Source of the DNA: Penicillus capitatus
Lineage: Eukaryota; Chlorophyta
Reading direction: 5' to 3'
DNA: 64,000 nucleotides
NCBI GenBank assembly: GCA_965649825.1
Contig: OZ287705.1
Span: 558,001 to 622,000, forward strand
A program made the position numbers and the translations under genes. Shown here piece after piece: positions 34,438 through 46,857 of the stretch (the first letter of the stretch is position 1; each line of letters starts with the position of its first letter). Under the pieces are notes generated by a model, which did not search any database, was not told the DNA's origin, and was given only the letters and a program-made list of their open reading frames with translations.

Positions 34438-37400
34438 CAGGCACATGCCTTGATCACAATGTCTGCCGACCAGATCCTTTTTCAGAGAGAGTATGGTGGC
34501 TGGGATGGCCGCTGCAGTTCGTCGAGTGTTTTTAGTGGATATAGAGGATGAATGGTTGATGTGTGACCATCAAGACGCAAGGGAATAATAATGACAGGCC
34601 GCATTGGTCTGTCACGCGTTGCACGATATCCACTTTTTTCCTTTTTCTGTGTTGGGTGCGAAGGATTCTTGTCCGTCGTGATGTTGTTTTGCAGCAGCGT
34701 TGCGATCGGATACTGGCAAGGCATTGCCCGTTTAAACGGTCATCGCAACAGCTCCCTTATGTAACGAACTCCGAACGAAAAGCTGTCATGCCATCGAAAA
34801 AGAAAACGACTGCTTTACCAGAGACCGTCACGCCACTCGCAGACAGAGTTCCCACTGATAGAATTAGACGATTCGCGAAATGGCCATCGATAATGTTACG
34901 ATCTCCGGCATTCATCGCTGCTTTTGCTTCTTCCATTTGCACGACGATGATCGTCCTACAGCCACCACTCACACAATGACAAAGAGCATAGAACTCTACC
35001 CTTGTCTTCTCTGGCGGCGGGTGAATACTGTAAGAAACTGTCTTCTTCATCTTACAATACCGTCTCGGTCAATTCGCTCCTCGATATACAATCATGTCGT
35101 GACCGTGCCTTATCCTGTGCCTCACACACATTGCTTGTCTTGCAGCTGACCACCGCCTCCGAAGACATGAACAGCTTGCCCACGACGCGCTCATCATCTC
35201 CCGAATGATACACATGCAATAGTGTTTTCAATAGAGTCGGTTTAAGTGCCAGATCGCACTTCTGCCGAGGACACCACTACCGCAGACTTCTTTCTCTAGT
35301 CGAGAAAGGACAGGCCTTTTTCCATGTCTCTTATCGATGTCCAGTCACGCATCAATGAAACAACTGATGCCGTCGCGAAAGAGATCTGGATGCAGTGTTT
35401 CTGAACCTGTTGGTTCCGAGCTTGCGCACAGTTCTCAGGGTGACCCCAGAAGGTTTGTCGTTGTAAGGACTGCCCAGCCTTCTTCCGTCTGAAGACACCT
35501 AAGAGACCAAAACGTTCCCTTTGGATTCTATCCGGAATCCGAGACGACGTTAGATTCGCCTTCCTTCCTCGCATTCATCACTGTACGGCTAACGAAACGT
35601 CGTCCGACACACGTTGACGCCTTGATGGATGATCCTATCCGTCTTGTGCTCTTCTGGGAACACCTCTTCGTATTATTCTGCGAAGCCGTGGTTCGGAGAG
35701 GACCTTGAAGTTTCAGCCGTCTCCTGTGCGCGATGCCGGCGGTGTGCTTCTTTCATTGCACTGACGAAGTCGTCTTGGTTGTCCACTGCTTCCGTCGCAT
35801 CTCAAGAGACCGCCAAGGACAAGACTGGATGACGTAACGCCATCGAGCCGAATCTGATTGGCGTTCTGGCGTGGACGCGACGAACACGTCGACCAATCTT
35901 CTGCGAAATAATGCTCCATTGCACGATGATCACCGAACCCTCAAGCATACACAAAATACGCAAAAAATCGTGTCAGTCCTGTTCACTACGCATCTCGAGG
36001 CAGTCCGAGTTGGCCAGAGATTTGCAGAACGATGTCAAACGCGACAGTTTGTGAAAAGGAACTTCAAAAGGCTGTATTCTGACATGATGCAGAAGCGCAT
36101 TTCTTCTTTCCTGTTCCGCCAGCAACAAATCCACTGTTCAGCTCCAGAACTGAGGACCGTGACACCGTGAAATGCACAATTTGAGTCCCCGCCGTTTCAA
36201 AAGTCGATCTGTCGAGAGCCAAGTGGGGCGCAGTGATTCCGTCTGCACCTCCGCCAAAGGCATAAGCAACGCTGCAGCAATGATGCGTCTGGTATGGGCC
36301 AATTCTGATCCGGAACGAAACGGGGACGAGCCGGCTACGTTCTATTAAGGTGTCGGAGACCCCCAGTCCTTCTGCCTCGGAGGCAATCCATTTCGACGCT
36401 TCAAGTGACCAGTAGTTACCCGGATTCGGAGATCCGTATCCGAGAAGGCAACAGTCGCATGCTTCCGTCGACGTTCTTCTCCTCTTCGGGAGTTGCTCAA
36501 CGTCACGGCAGCCGAAATGCGACAGTCGTGTTGAAGGGCTCTCTCCAAAACAGCACATTCATGCCACCTGTCATATGCCAGACCGCACACGCAAGAGGCA
36601 AAGGAAACACAGTGGCGCGGACGGAAGGGCCGCAGATACAGAACGAACGCCTACCTCTCCGCGGCGACATGTCACCGGCTACCCACGACGGAGCGGAAGG
36701 TATTCGTCTGACAAGATTGAGATGACCCTTGAGTCAGTCACCTCTCCTGCAGTCAACAGAGTGCCAGTCATCCCATTGAGGCCTCGGCTGGAGAGTCCAA
36801 GTGTGACCGTAAGTGATTTTCTGATAGCAGTCGAAGGACAGCGCGTTTCTGCATGTATCTTGCACAGCGTGGGACTGTAGGCACTCTGCCAGAAGTGTGC
36901 TTGCCACAGGTGCCTCCACGCGGAGCTCCGAGATGCAGTTCGATCTTCTCTGTCCACCCTCAGCAGAATGAAGCTGCATCTTCGACAGTTGTCAGCCCAT
37001 ACGTACAGTCTCAGAAGAGCTCTCGACAGAGAAGGATGATACGACAGCAGTCCTGTCAAGAGATGTTTCCGAGGAGAACAGCGCCTAGGAGATTGATTGC
37101 CAGGGAAGGGCATTCAATCGAAATGACAAGTCATTCTCGAGAGAAAGGCCGAAAACGACAGGCAGTCAGTACTTGAAGGCTCTATACTAGTGCTGCCGGG
37201 AGAGAGGTGTGCTCAATCGCACGATGACGGAGTTGCCATGATGGCAGCGAGACGGCGTCGTTAGCAGGGATGGCGAAGCCAAACAGCAAGAGGCTTGATT
37301 TGATCAGTCTATCAAAATTGCGTCACATCACAGCATAAAGACTCAAGTGTCGTACACTAAACGACAGTGTAATCATGATGCTCTTCCTTGTGGTTCAAGC

Positions 37401-38460
37401 GCCATTGGCTGTCCAAGGTCCTGTACTATATCCACGACCGCCATATCATCGTCTTCTTCAACTACAGCGATCCAGGTGTCGAGCAGTTTCCACTTCTGAG
37501 GAACGCTTGGAGAAGGACGATGTTGAAACGCTCTGCAATATGGACGCACAACTGACAGACAAGACTGACTGTTTGCAGTAAGAGTTTGGAGAGACGGATG
37601 GACAGTCGACGGCGACGCGATGACCTGCAGACTTACGGTTCGTGAGACAGAATGAGGCTCAGGCAGATCTAGACCTTTGACAGGAGCGAGTAGGTGGATT
37701 AACAGGCAGCCATTTCCTTCATCATAACACCCAGCAGACTACGATCATCCGCGGAGCATCTCGCGTCTTTCCTCCCGGAAGGTATTAGGATGACGCAACT
37801 CAGGCACGTGGCGCAGTTTCGGTGTTGTGCTCAGTGTCTGTCATCTGCCGTCACCCCAGCGGCAAAGAACTCTTCAAGACGCGATCCTCGATGACTTCAT
37901 CCTTGGAGACATCGTACGTAAGGCCAGCAAACGAACAGGCGACAATCACAGAGTGCATTCCACGGCACACTGCTTGAATTCTGGACGTCTGGTTTGCCCC
38001 TGACTAATGCAGAACCTCTTGCACCTCTGCCAGCTCTTACACAGTATCTCTCGCCTGAGCAAAGCACAGAATCACTTGTCTCTCTCCCTCCACAGCAGAC
38101 AGCAGTTTGATGGATGTCATCACGGACGACAAATAGACAGCAGTGCTAGAATGACAGATATTGGTTGTTGTACTTAGAAAAACGACTCCTGTCGACGTGT
38201 GAAAGCCGCAGCCAGATTCACATCATTAGCAAACTTCGCTGTACAAAGCCGCCCTTCCTCATAAAGTGCCTCCTGCACTACGTGGATGACTTGATTTCAC
38301 ATCAAGGTTGCAATCGCATCCCTTCCTGTCCACATCGCTTGATACACAGATTCCCGAATGAAGAGCGTTTCGTACAGGTAATCTAAGATGAATGTCGACA
38401 TGGCATATCAGAACAGAAAGCACTAGGCACGTCGCGTATACGACTCGCCACAGAAGCTAA
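34438..38460. other. Long stretch without recognised genes; scattered coding-like frames
   Basis: Frames worth noting: 34757-35050 minus (97 codons), 35350-35620 plus with a Cys/His pattern CRCKDCPAFFRLK and IHHCT, and 36064-36558 and 36679-37113 minus with strand-rich Thr/Ser/Gly composition. None shows a decisive family motif. 37130-38400 appears featureless apart from short frames. Confidence 0.35.
36064..37113 (-). other. Possible decayed gene for a beta-rich extracellular protein
   Basis: Two neighbouring minus-strand frames of 164 and 144 codons overlap and show composition unlike random sequence: SVAYAFGGGADGITAP and FETAGTQIVHFTVSRS in one, SLTVTLGLSSRGLNGMTG and SRVISILSDEYLP in the other. 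Alternation of hydrophobic and polar residues suggests beta-strands. I cannot join them convincingly through splice sites and recognise no family. Confidence 0.25.
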
Positions 38461-38479
38461 GTGGAGAACCAGTTCATGT

Positions 38480-38950
38480 TCAGCTGGCAGCAGGATGACC
38501 CTTTAAATGTCCATTCGGACAGTCCATTCGATGTTCGCCTCCGTTGCGCAGAGACGATCTTTTCGCCAGGACGACGACGCGAAGTCTTCCCTGGCTGTCG
38601 TCGCCTGCGACAGTCTCGACAGGTAAGAGATCGCTTGCACGTAAGCGAATGATGCCCATGTCGCAGTCAGACGACGAACTGCGCACAGTCGGCGGTTGCA
38701 CGTTCGAGCGACAGCAAAGTGTTTAGGCAAGCCAGGACAACGGCTGGTTTCGTTTTCGCTGTACGGCTCCCCAGAAACCGGACGCCCGAGGCTTGCTGCC
38801 GTCAGGCTCGTTCCGCAAATAGCCTTGAAGGAATGCAGGCGATGTCCTGTAGATTCGCATGACAGCGCGGACAGCCTACAAATTCAATTCTTGAATCTGA
38901 ATCGTCGCGTGTGCTTTGTTCCAAACCTCGCGTTTCAACACGACTGAAAG
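38480..38950 (-). pseudogene. Decayed copy of the 33.6-34.0 kb ankyrin-partner gene
   Basis: Read on the minus strand, this segment matches 33590-34000 plus, including CGACATGGGCATCATTC and the downstream AAAAGATCGTCTCTGCG-type block, with several frame-disrupting indels. It is head-to-head with the ankyrin gene at 38986, as its relative is with the gene at 33529. Confidence 0.6.
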
Positions 38951-38985
38951 ATTCTTCGCAGTGCCTCTGACGCTCGCGCAAAAAC

Positions 38986-40809
38986 ATGAAGTGCACCGTT
39001 CTACACACGTGCCTCTGCCTTCTGCTCTTTGCGCCGCGCAAGTCGACGGGCAGCCGCGGTACCGTCGTCGGTCATGCATCTGTGTCGACGGCGATGTCTT
39101 CTGCTGAGCAGACTTCTTTACAGACGACGCGTTCGCCAACTCCGTCTTCTCCAGACCCGAGGTAGGACTCGCGCTGTACTGGCATCTTGACTAAACGGCG
39201 GCTCCGATGCCCATCCTCAGAGCGGCGACTATGCGCGTCGGGGTAACAAGGCCCTCATGTGTTGTTCCTTGTGCGCGCAGCTGTCTTGATTCCAGGAACG
39301 AAACACAAAGAAGCTGCAGACGTAAAGATCCGAAGAACGACTGAGGTGCGGTTAGCGTCGTCGAGAAACCAGCGCGATGTTCTTGTGCAGGGAGAAACCG
39401 GAATTCAGAAAACCTACCACGTAGAATAGAGCGTCTATAACACAACGCCTCAGATCTTTTTTACTGACATAGGGCGCCCTTGGGCAAAGAACAGGCAATA
39501 AGGCTGTCGGAATCGACTGGCAGGCTCGACTTCATAAGAGGGCTGCGGATGGAAGTAATGGACTCGAGAAGGTGTGTGCAAACCAAATCAGATTGCCGTG
39601 GTGACAACTGTGGACACAGTTTCACCTTTACCCGCTCGCAGACATCGAAGCTGCAGACAATAGCGGCTGGACTCCACTTCATCAAGCAGCAGCGACCGGA
39701 AATGTTGAAGCCATAAAGGTCCACCGGCTTAGTCTTTGCTGTGTCGTGCAAAACTCTCTACAACGAAGGTCCTTCTTGACCGCGGTGCGGATATCGATGC
39801 CAAGACAGATGACTACGGCTCGACTCCACTCCATCAAGCAGCAGGGCACGGAGAAGTTGAAGCCGTAAAGGTCCGTCGATGCAGTCTTTCACGTTTTCTG
39901 ACGAATGGTCGACATCGAAGGTCCTGCTTGACCGTGGCGCGGATATCGAAGCCAAGACAGATGACTACAGCTCGACTCCACTCCATCAAGCAGCAGGGCA
40001 CGGAGAAGTTGAAGCCGCAAAGGTCTGTCGACGCACTCGTCCATGTTTTCTGACGAATGGTCGACCTCGAAGGTTCTTCTTGACCGTGGTGCGAACATCG
40101 AGGCCAAAAGCTCAGACGGATCTACTCCACTTCATTTGGCAGCATATCATGACCAGGTTGGAATCGTAAAGGTCAGAAGACGCAGTCATCAACCTTTTCT
40201 GACGAATGACCGACGTCGAAGGTTCTCCTTGACCGTGGTGCGAACATCGAAGCCAAAAACAAAGGAGAGACTACTCCACTTCATCAAGCAGCAATGGGAG
40301 GATGCGTCGACGTCATAAAGGTTTGTCAACGCAATCTTCGCCGTCTCGTGAAGAATGGTGGTCAACAAAGGTCCTCCTTGACCGTGGCGCGAATATCGAA
40401 TCCAAAAACAAAGGAGAGACTACTCCACTTCATCAAGCAGTAGCGAAAAAACAGGTCGATGCCATAAAGGTTAGTCGACGCAATGTTCGCTGTCTATGAA
40501 GAATTGTCGTCTGTCGAAGGTCCTGCTTGACCGTGGCGCGAACATCGAAGCCAAAACCACGTACGGCGCTACTCCACTTCATTGGGCGGCAGATTACGGT
40601 GTGGTTGAAGTCGTAGAGGTACATCACAGAATCGTTCGAATCTTGGGTACAGTTGTCATATGGTACAGGTACTACTTGCTGGCGGTGCGTCCAAGTCGCC
40701 TAAAGACAACAGTGGTCGCACTCCATACGATCGCATATGCTATGTTGGTTTTGTTTCGTGCTCTAAGAGTACTCGAGCTAAGCTCGAGTTTCTCTTGTAT
40801 CCTTATTAG
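38986..40809 (+). pseudogene. Ankyrin-repeat gene, copy 3: intact array, damaged N-terminal domain
   Basis: The ATG at 38986 gives a signal peptide (MKCTVLHTCLCLLLFAP) and GSRGTVVG, but near 39096 a one-base change of register replaces the CC-containing domain with an unrelated frame. The next exon block is disrupted too. From about 39640 the repeat array is in excellent condition: a first repeat (EAADNSGWTPLHQ), six repeats with LLDRGADI or LLDRGANI, and a terminal exon (GRTPYDRIC, KLEFLLYPY). Unit spacing is about 150 bp and adjacent units are nearly identical, for example those starting at 39769 and 39921, and at 40222 and 40371, pointing to recent unit duplication. An alternative start within the array could still give protein. 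Confidence 0.6.
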
Positions 40810-42781
40810 GAGAGTGCATGATTCATGGCGTCTCTATCATGCACATCCTGCTGTCTATTCTTGGTCTGTCATCTACATGCCAGACATGTTCTAGTGCCCC
40901 AATTCGATGGTGCTGTACATAAAGCTCCATCTCAACTTGCAACGCTGAACAGTGCTTAATGATTGAAGTTTGTTGTGCGACGCATCGTTACGCGCGTTTC
41001 GCATCGGATGCGGCTGCTGTAGACAGACGACTCAGTTTTGGTAAAGAACTGTCGTGGCTGGATAATGGTCTTGTTTCTGCTGGCCTTTGAACGCGGTAAG
41101 GCACCCACGAACTAAGAGTCTGTTCACTCGTTGTTACTCTGTATCGCAAGACGACTCCTATCATGTGACGTCGTCAGGTGTGTTGCCTGGCGAGGGTGTC
41201 GTTATCTGTGCCGAAATGCGCGTCGAGCGGGATTAAAATTCCGCTGAAGACGACAAGAAGACCTGCGATGGCGAGAGAGTTTTTACTTGATATCGCGATG
41301 CTGACAAAACATGACAGCGACGAACCGAACACGACACAAGCGGCAGTCGTCGACAGAATCTATGTCCTTGTCGCGTTGTATTGGCACCAAGCCATTTGGA
41401 ATGCCTGTTGCCTCGCTGCCTCAATTGACCTGAGAATGGCACGGAAACGCATTCGGATCGAGGCGGCTCAATCGCTGTTTACTGAGCAGCCGGGACAGTG
41501 GCATAAAGGTCAGACCGTTTTGCGATGTGGCGTTGAATCTTTTGCGCCTGTACTCAGGCATCCTTTGCCTGTTGCGCGTTGTATTATCCTTCGCGCTGTA
41601 AGCGTCTTGGCAACGCGCCTGCGTGTTTCGTTTTTACATGATCGACATAAGAAGAGCGCTCGATGGCGGACGCGGGCAAAGAGATGCGCGCGATGTCGAT
41701 TTAACAGGCACGTACAGAAAGGACTCGTGTCTCGGAAGGCCACAGAAATGCTGCAGTCTGTTGGTGCTTCTACTCTGCGCACGTCGCGATGACGTTTGCG
41801 CCTCTCTCCAGCAACGCGGTCGGATATGAACGCTGTCTGGCGCCACGCACCTCAGACAGGAGAGCGCGTTTTCTCTGCACCAGACATGAACTTGTAGTTC
41901 TTCTGCGCACGGTCCGCGCTGGCCGAACCAGACACCTACCTTACTTGCACATCCCTGTCAACGTTTTGCGCTTGACAGCGTCATTAGTCGTGCTATGTGC
42001 GTCTAATGCCAGCAGGTGATATGCTGTGCGAATCTCGGCAATCTGTTGAGGTCGTTGTACCTTTATGTCAAGCAGGAGGATCGACACGTTCTGAAGACGG
42101 TATTGTTTCCGCGAGGTTAGGAAAACAGTGCAATTCGCGCCACATTTATTCGCGGTGTATCGTTAAGTGGATGACGCAAAAGCACCGTCGACAGCACACA
42201 GATGTAACAAAGTTCGTAGAAACTGTGTAGCGTAGAGAGGGGCGCAGCGTCGCCCGCAAACTAGTCTTCTAGAGACGTTCGGAGTTGTCTAGCGTCACGG
42301 TGGATAAGTGTTGTCTATAGCCTCCTCCTCTGAACTCTGCGTCCTAGTGCGCTCTATGTCAGAGGTGATTACGATCACATCTCCTGCCTGTCGGCACAGA
42401 CAACAAGACCTTTGCCAGGTACTCGTTTGACTTAATCCAATCACTGGAATGATCTTGCAATACAGAGTGGCCGATCAGATGAACACTGTCGTAACCTGTG
42501 CTAACTTACAGCGTCCAGAAGAGCCAACAGAAACAAAACCATATCATCTGAGAACAGATTTTCGCAAACACGCGGCAGTTTGTCGCACTCGATACGAGAT
42601 GCGCGTAACTTTGCCTCGCACAGTAACACACTTTAATTATTAAACAATCTCATGCAAAGCTAACAGCTGGAGTGGTCACATAACAACAGGTACAATCGAA
42701 TTAGAGATGTCTGGCACGTGGATAATAAACCAAGAATAGACAGCAGCAGGTGTATGCTAGAAATGTCATGGATCACGCGCT
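40810..42781. other. Ankyrin 3' flank, then unassigned sequence
   Basis: 40810-41040 repeats the conserved ankyrin 3' flank and its extension, including GCATCGGATGCGGCTGCTGT, which recurs at 56030. A 204-codon open frame at 41178-41792 (plus) has no motif, many Arg/Cys and no conserved partner. 42655-42781 resembles the 3' flank in inverted orientation, fitting the minus-strand gene that ends at 42782. Confidence 0.4.
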
Positions 42782-43365
42782 TTATTTCTTTTCGGTCGGT
42801 TTCAACAGGCTCTTGAGCGGAGGTCGAAGTTTTAACGCAAAACAAATTCTTTCTGAATCATCACATATGACGTCATAAGGAGTATGACCTTTGTCGTCCT
42901 TAGCCAACTTGGATGCACCATTGTCAACTAGCACCTGTGTCATAAGCAAGTATACCCATGATCCGAGCAAATCCGGCGAGGTAGGTACCTTTGCGCTTTC
43001 ATATTGAGCATTCTTTGCTGTAAGATGAAGTGGAGTCCATCCTTCTTTGGTCTTCGCCTCGGTGTTTGCGTTGTGTTCAAGGAGCATCTATTCAGCGGCC
43101 ATTAGTCACAAAACAGTAGGGTTTGAGTCGGCGGACCTTTATTATTTTAGTGTACCCCCAAGTTGCTGAGTAATGTAGTGGAGTTTGTCCCTCATCATCC
43201 CTCACCTCGATGTCTGCGTGGTGTTTGTGAAGAACTCCCTCCGGCACCCTCTTCCTGTACCTCCCTCTCGACGTCCTCGGCTTGGACGACACGTATTTCT
43301 CCCTCGCCTTGGCCGGGAGGTGGAGGTGGAGCATTGTTGCCGGAGTCGTTCCCGTGTTGGCTCAT
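42782..43365 (-). CDS. Short ankyrin-repeat protein with Pro-rich N-terminus and no signal peptide
   Basis: The ATG at 43365 on the minus strand opens MSQHGNDSGNNAPPPPPG and a Glu-rich stretch. Repeat exons follow: one with HADIEVRDDEGQTPLHY, one with EHNANTEAKTKEGWTPLHL, and a terminal exon with DNGASKLAKDDKGHTPYD ending in a basic tail at 42782. The first junction requires a short intron (about 22-34 nt) near 43265 and is uncertain; the second and third show clear GT-AG ends. Unlike the other family members it lacks a hydrophobic N-terminus, so it should be cytosolic. A TATA-like sequence lies about 200 bp upstream. The older, longer copy 4 lies directly upstream on the same strand. Confidence 0.55.
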
Positions 43366-43561
43366 CTCACAAACGCAGCGGAAGTCTTGAAATTGGATGA
43401 GGATGGGCGAAAGTTCGGAGGCCACACAAACAGCTTTGCAGCAAAGAGCGACTTGTTACAACTTTGGGAATAGACAGCGAATGTTTTGACAGATTGTATG
43501 CGATTCAGAACACAAGTGTAAACTTTGATGTTTAATCGAAAGGTGTTTTTCTGTGTCAAAG

Positions 43562-43578
43562 CCTTGCTTAAATACTCC
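43562..43578 (-). promoter_or_regulatory. TATA-like element upstream of the short ankyrin gene
   Basis: On the minus strand the sequence reads GGAGTATTTAAGCAAGG about 200 bp before the ATG at 43365, in an AT-richer stretch. Placement suits a promoter with a 5' leader. Based on sequence only. Confidence 0.35.
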
Positions 43579-43839
43579 GACCCTGATGTGACGACAGGAA
43601 AATCAGCTGAATTCTAAGAGTGAGCTCGCAATGAGGTTCCCACTGAAACCAGGTAATTCAGTATGAACTTCTAGAAGTTTCTTAGGAACTTCTCAAGAAC
43701 TCACTCCCAGTCATCACGACTTGTTTGCGATTCAGCAGTGACGGTTACGTCACACGACCAAAGACGCGACAAGCGCTAAGTGACAGAAAGGTCACCATTA
43801 CAGAGACGTCCCATCACTGTTCTGTCAGAATTGCGCCAT

Positions 43840-45121
43840 TCTTTCACAGTGTTCAAGGAAAATCTACTCAAAGGCCATTTGCCACAAAACAGAGAATAAT
43901 GTGTCGGTGGACTACGATTTCAGTGCGCCCCCAACTTGCTGCATAATGAAGTGGGGCCTTGTGATATCCGTCAAGAGGGTTGACGTTTGCGTCGTGTTCA
44001 AGGAGCATCTATTCGACAACCATTCATCACAACACAGACAAGACAGAGAAGGTTGGGTCGACGGACCTTTACGATTTCAGTGGCTTCATACCGTACTGCA
44101 TAATGAAGTGGAGCAGAGTTGGATAAGTCAGGAGCGTTGATGTTTGGTTTGTGTTCGAGGAGGATCTACTCAACGACCATTCATCACAACACAGACAAGA
44201 CAGAGAAGGTTGTCGCAGCGGACCTCTGCGCATTTTGTGCATCCGTACTCTGCTGCATACAGAATTGGAGTAGAGCGGGAATTGTCCAACGCATCGACGT
44301 TTGCTTCGTTTTCAAGGAGGATCTGCTCAACGACCATTCGTCAAAAACAGAGAATATTGCGTCGACGGACCTCTACGATTTCACTGTGTCCGTGTATTAT
44401 TGCAACGTGAAGTGCAGTGCGACCGTATCTCTCTTCCTTGTAGTCGGGCTTCGAGCCGGTATTGATCAAGTTCTACGTTTGAAACTGTTCGAAGTGGGAA
44501 TTAGAGCAGACGCGCTCACCGTTACGTATGTTATGTTTCCATTCTTAGTTTCCTCGTGAAGTTGGGTCCATCCGTCAACACCGATAACCCGTTTACCGTT
44601 ATCCTTAGCTTCTGTCACTGCCGAAAACTCTCCGGCCTAAGGCAGTAACAACAATATACAGCGCTATGTTATTGCCGCGTCATTCTACCATGATGTCTTC
44701 CTTAGGTGGTAAGCCGTCCTACACAAAAACACCACGCTATTTTTCCGCCCTGGTAACTGCAGTGCGTTTACTTGCGCAAGCTTTCGGTTGGAGGTCTCGG
44801 CGTTGTCGATTCCTACAAAGCGAAACAGACGCTCTCGCACGGAACAACAAACGCGTGTCTCTTTACCTCCATCGCGCGTGTTGTCTATGTTCTGTTCGCG
44901 GAGCACAGAACCGCCATTCAATGAAAGGTCAAAGCAATGAGCGTTACCGAGAGTTTAAACGGGACGGAGTTGGCGGATGCGTCGTCAGGAGAGAAGTCTG
45001 CATAGCAGCAAGACATCACCGTCGACCCAGATGCACGGACGACGCTACCGCGGTTGCCCGTCGACGGGCGCGGAGCAAGGAACAGAAGGCAGAGCCACAC
45101 GCTGAGAATGGACAGCTTCAT
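43840..45121 (-). pseudogene. Ankyrin-repeat secreted-type gene, copy 4, truncated
   Basis: Minus strand. The ATG at 45121 encodes a signal peptide (MKLSILSVWLCLLFLAP), an intact exon 1 with MSCCYADF, and exon 2 with RVCCSVRE. Repeat exons follow with LLENEANVDALDNSRST, LLEHKPNINAPD and LLEHDANVNPLDG, using the LLEH variant shared with the short ankyrin gene downstream. After about four repeats the array breaks near 43850 and no terminal exon is found before the promoter region of the next gene. It may once have continued into 42782-43365. Partly decayed, though expression of a truncated product cannot be excluded. Confidence 0.6.
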
Positions 45122-45219
45122 GCTTTCTTCGTCAGCGCAGAGTTCGGCTTAGCTCAGATGGACAGACAGTTCGTGTGTTTCTCCAACAGAGAATTCGCGA
45201 ATGAAGAATCGCCGTGGCG

Positions 45220-45234
45220 GGCGGACTTTATTCC
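45220..45234 (-). promoter_or_regulatory. Conserved upstream block of ankyrin copy 4
   Basis: On the minus strand GGAATAAAGTCCGCC lies about 113 bp before the ATG at 45121, as for the other copies. Function inferred. Confidence 0.35.
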
Positions 45235-45632
45235 TCCGACGGTTTCGTGCTGCCATTCGCCACGCGGCTGCCGTCTGCATTCGGTTATCTCTCTTCCGAG
45301 TCGGTACGCGTGCCAAGTGCTCTGAAACGAGGATGGAGAGACTCCATTCGTCCGGGCGCAGTTGTGCTGTAACGGTTAGTCTGCGTCTTGCAGGACGTGT
45401 GAGTCGCGTCCAGCCGTTCCTCTATCCGTCTTTAGCCGCTTTGCGCGAGCGCCGCGGATGGTTTGTTACCGTCGATGTAAGAACGGTCTCTATCTACCAA
45501 ACGGTTGCTGACAGCGCAGCACAGCTCCCCAACAGTCAATCACTGCAGTTAGAGGTGCTAGTCGTTGCATGCAGGAATGGGTGCCTCCACAGACACTAGA
45601 AATAGACTCATGTCCTAGAGAGTCTGTGGTGA

Positions 45633-46480
45633 ATGGCCGACCACACGATGAGCTCATCATTCGAGAAAACACTCATCCATTCTAAGCTGCTGAATGGCAG
45701 GCACACACCCTCCGACACCAACACCGTGGTCATTGTGCTCTTCCAAGTAAGATGATGTATTGGTTTGCACAGCGATTTCACGATTCCTCGGCTGACATTT
45801 GTTTGCTGCGTTTATCGAAGGTCCTGTGCATGGCGGTAGGAATGAGATCTCTGGTGTCTCATCGTTAGCGCCACACAGAGAAGAGTGCACCACCCACTGT
45901 TTACGAAGGAGAATGGGCACTGGGTGGCGGACATTGTTCAAAGAAATGGGAGGATGTGGACGTGTGAGGGTACACAGTGAAGGAGGTTCTTCATCTGGAA
46001 ATCGCATCAGACGAATGACGCGACATTGCTGCCTTCCTAGTCGATAACAGCGAGACTCCGACACTGCAGATCGAAGAGGCGGCGACAGACGCGGACGTGG
46101 ATGTAGGGATGCAATCCCACAACCACATCGACAGGTCACACACAGATAGCCGCCGCCGTCTCGAAGATGTATTCCAGAAAGGATGAAGAGAAGGAATCAC
46201 AGTTTGCAGGATGGAGCAGTGGTAAAGAAAACGGAGATTTCTGAACTCCCTGGACGGCAGGTACAGTGATCACAGATCTGCAGACTCGGATGGACGACTG
46301 TCGTCTTTGCAGCAGCGTTCTAACGTCATTGGCGGGACTGAAGTGGACAGGCAGACGGAATCGGAGATTGCGTTGCTCCACACCTGATGTGTCACCAAGA
46401 GCTCAGAAAAAGAGAAAGAGAGTACACAGATGCACTGAGGGAGAAAAGGCAAAAAGAGTGATGCGTGGCACAAAGAGTGT
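45633..46480 (+). other. Possible multi-exon gene, product unknown
   Basis: The ATG at 45633 opens a 38-codon exon (MADHTMSSSFEKTL) ending at a good GTAAGA donor at 45747. Downstream frames of coding character include ETPTLQIEEAATDADVD near 46050, DGAVVKKTEISELPG near 46215 and SDGRLSSLQQRSNVIGG near 46290, each next to plausible GT and AG sites. I could not connect them in one consistent frame. No family recognised; it may run into the 49-bp array that follows. Confidence 0.28.
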
Positions 46481-46857
46481 GAGGATATTGGATCATGCGA
46501 AAAGACAAGTCGTCAGACAGAATGGAGAAACTCAGCTAGTAACGAGGTCTCTTTGTTACACAACACTGTCGATAATGTCACACATCTTCTGTCTGCCTAT
46601 CTGCACGAGTATACGATGCACTCTTTCCTGGTCTGACTGCTTCTCTGCATTCCAGTCGAATCATTTGCACATGGTTGACAGGTTTGCATCTTTGATGAAG
46701 CATCTCCCTCGTGCGATCTCTGCTTTGTTCGCCAGTGAACAGCGAATCACTTCATCGATGACCTCATCCACAGGCATGCATGTGCAGTACAGTACAGATT
46801 CATCTCCCCAACACAGATTTGTGCTTAGACTGCATGTGAACTCAGATCGGCAGTCCA

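Noticed and set aside
41178-41792. 204-codon open frame as a gene
   Set aside because: No motif, no splice partner, no conserved copy and unusual Arg/Cys richness; long frames of this kind occur by chance at this base composition.
45201-45599. Calling the 132-codon frame a definite gene
   Set aside because: Its first part is conserved upstream of other ankyrin copies, but frame lengths differ and copy 1 has an early stop; kept as a finding rather than a CDS.
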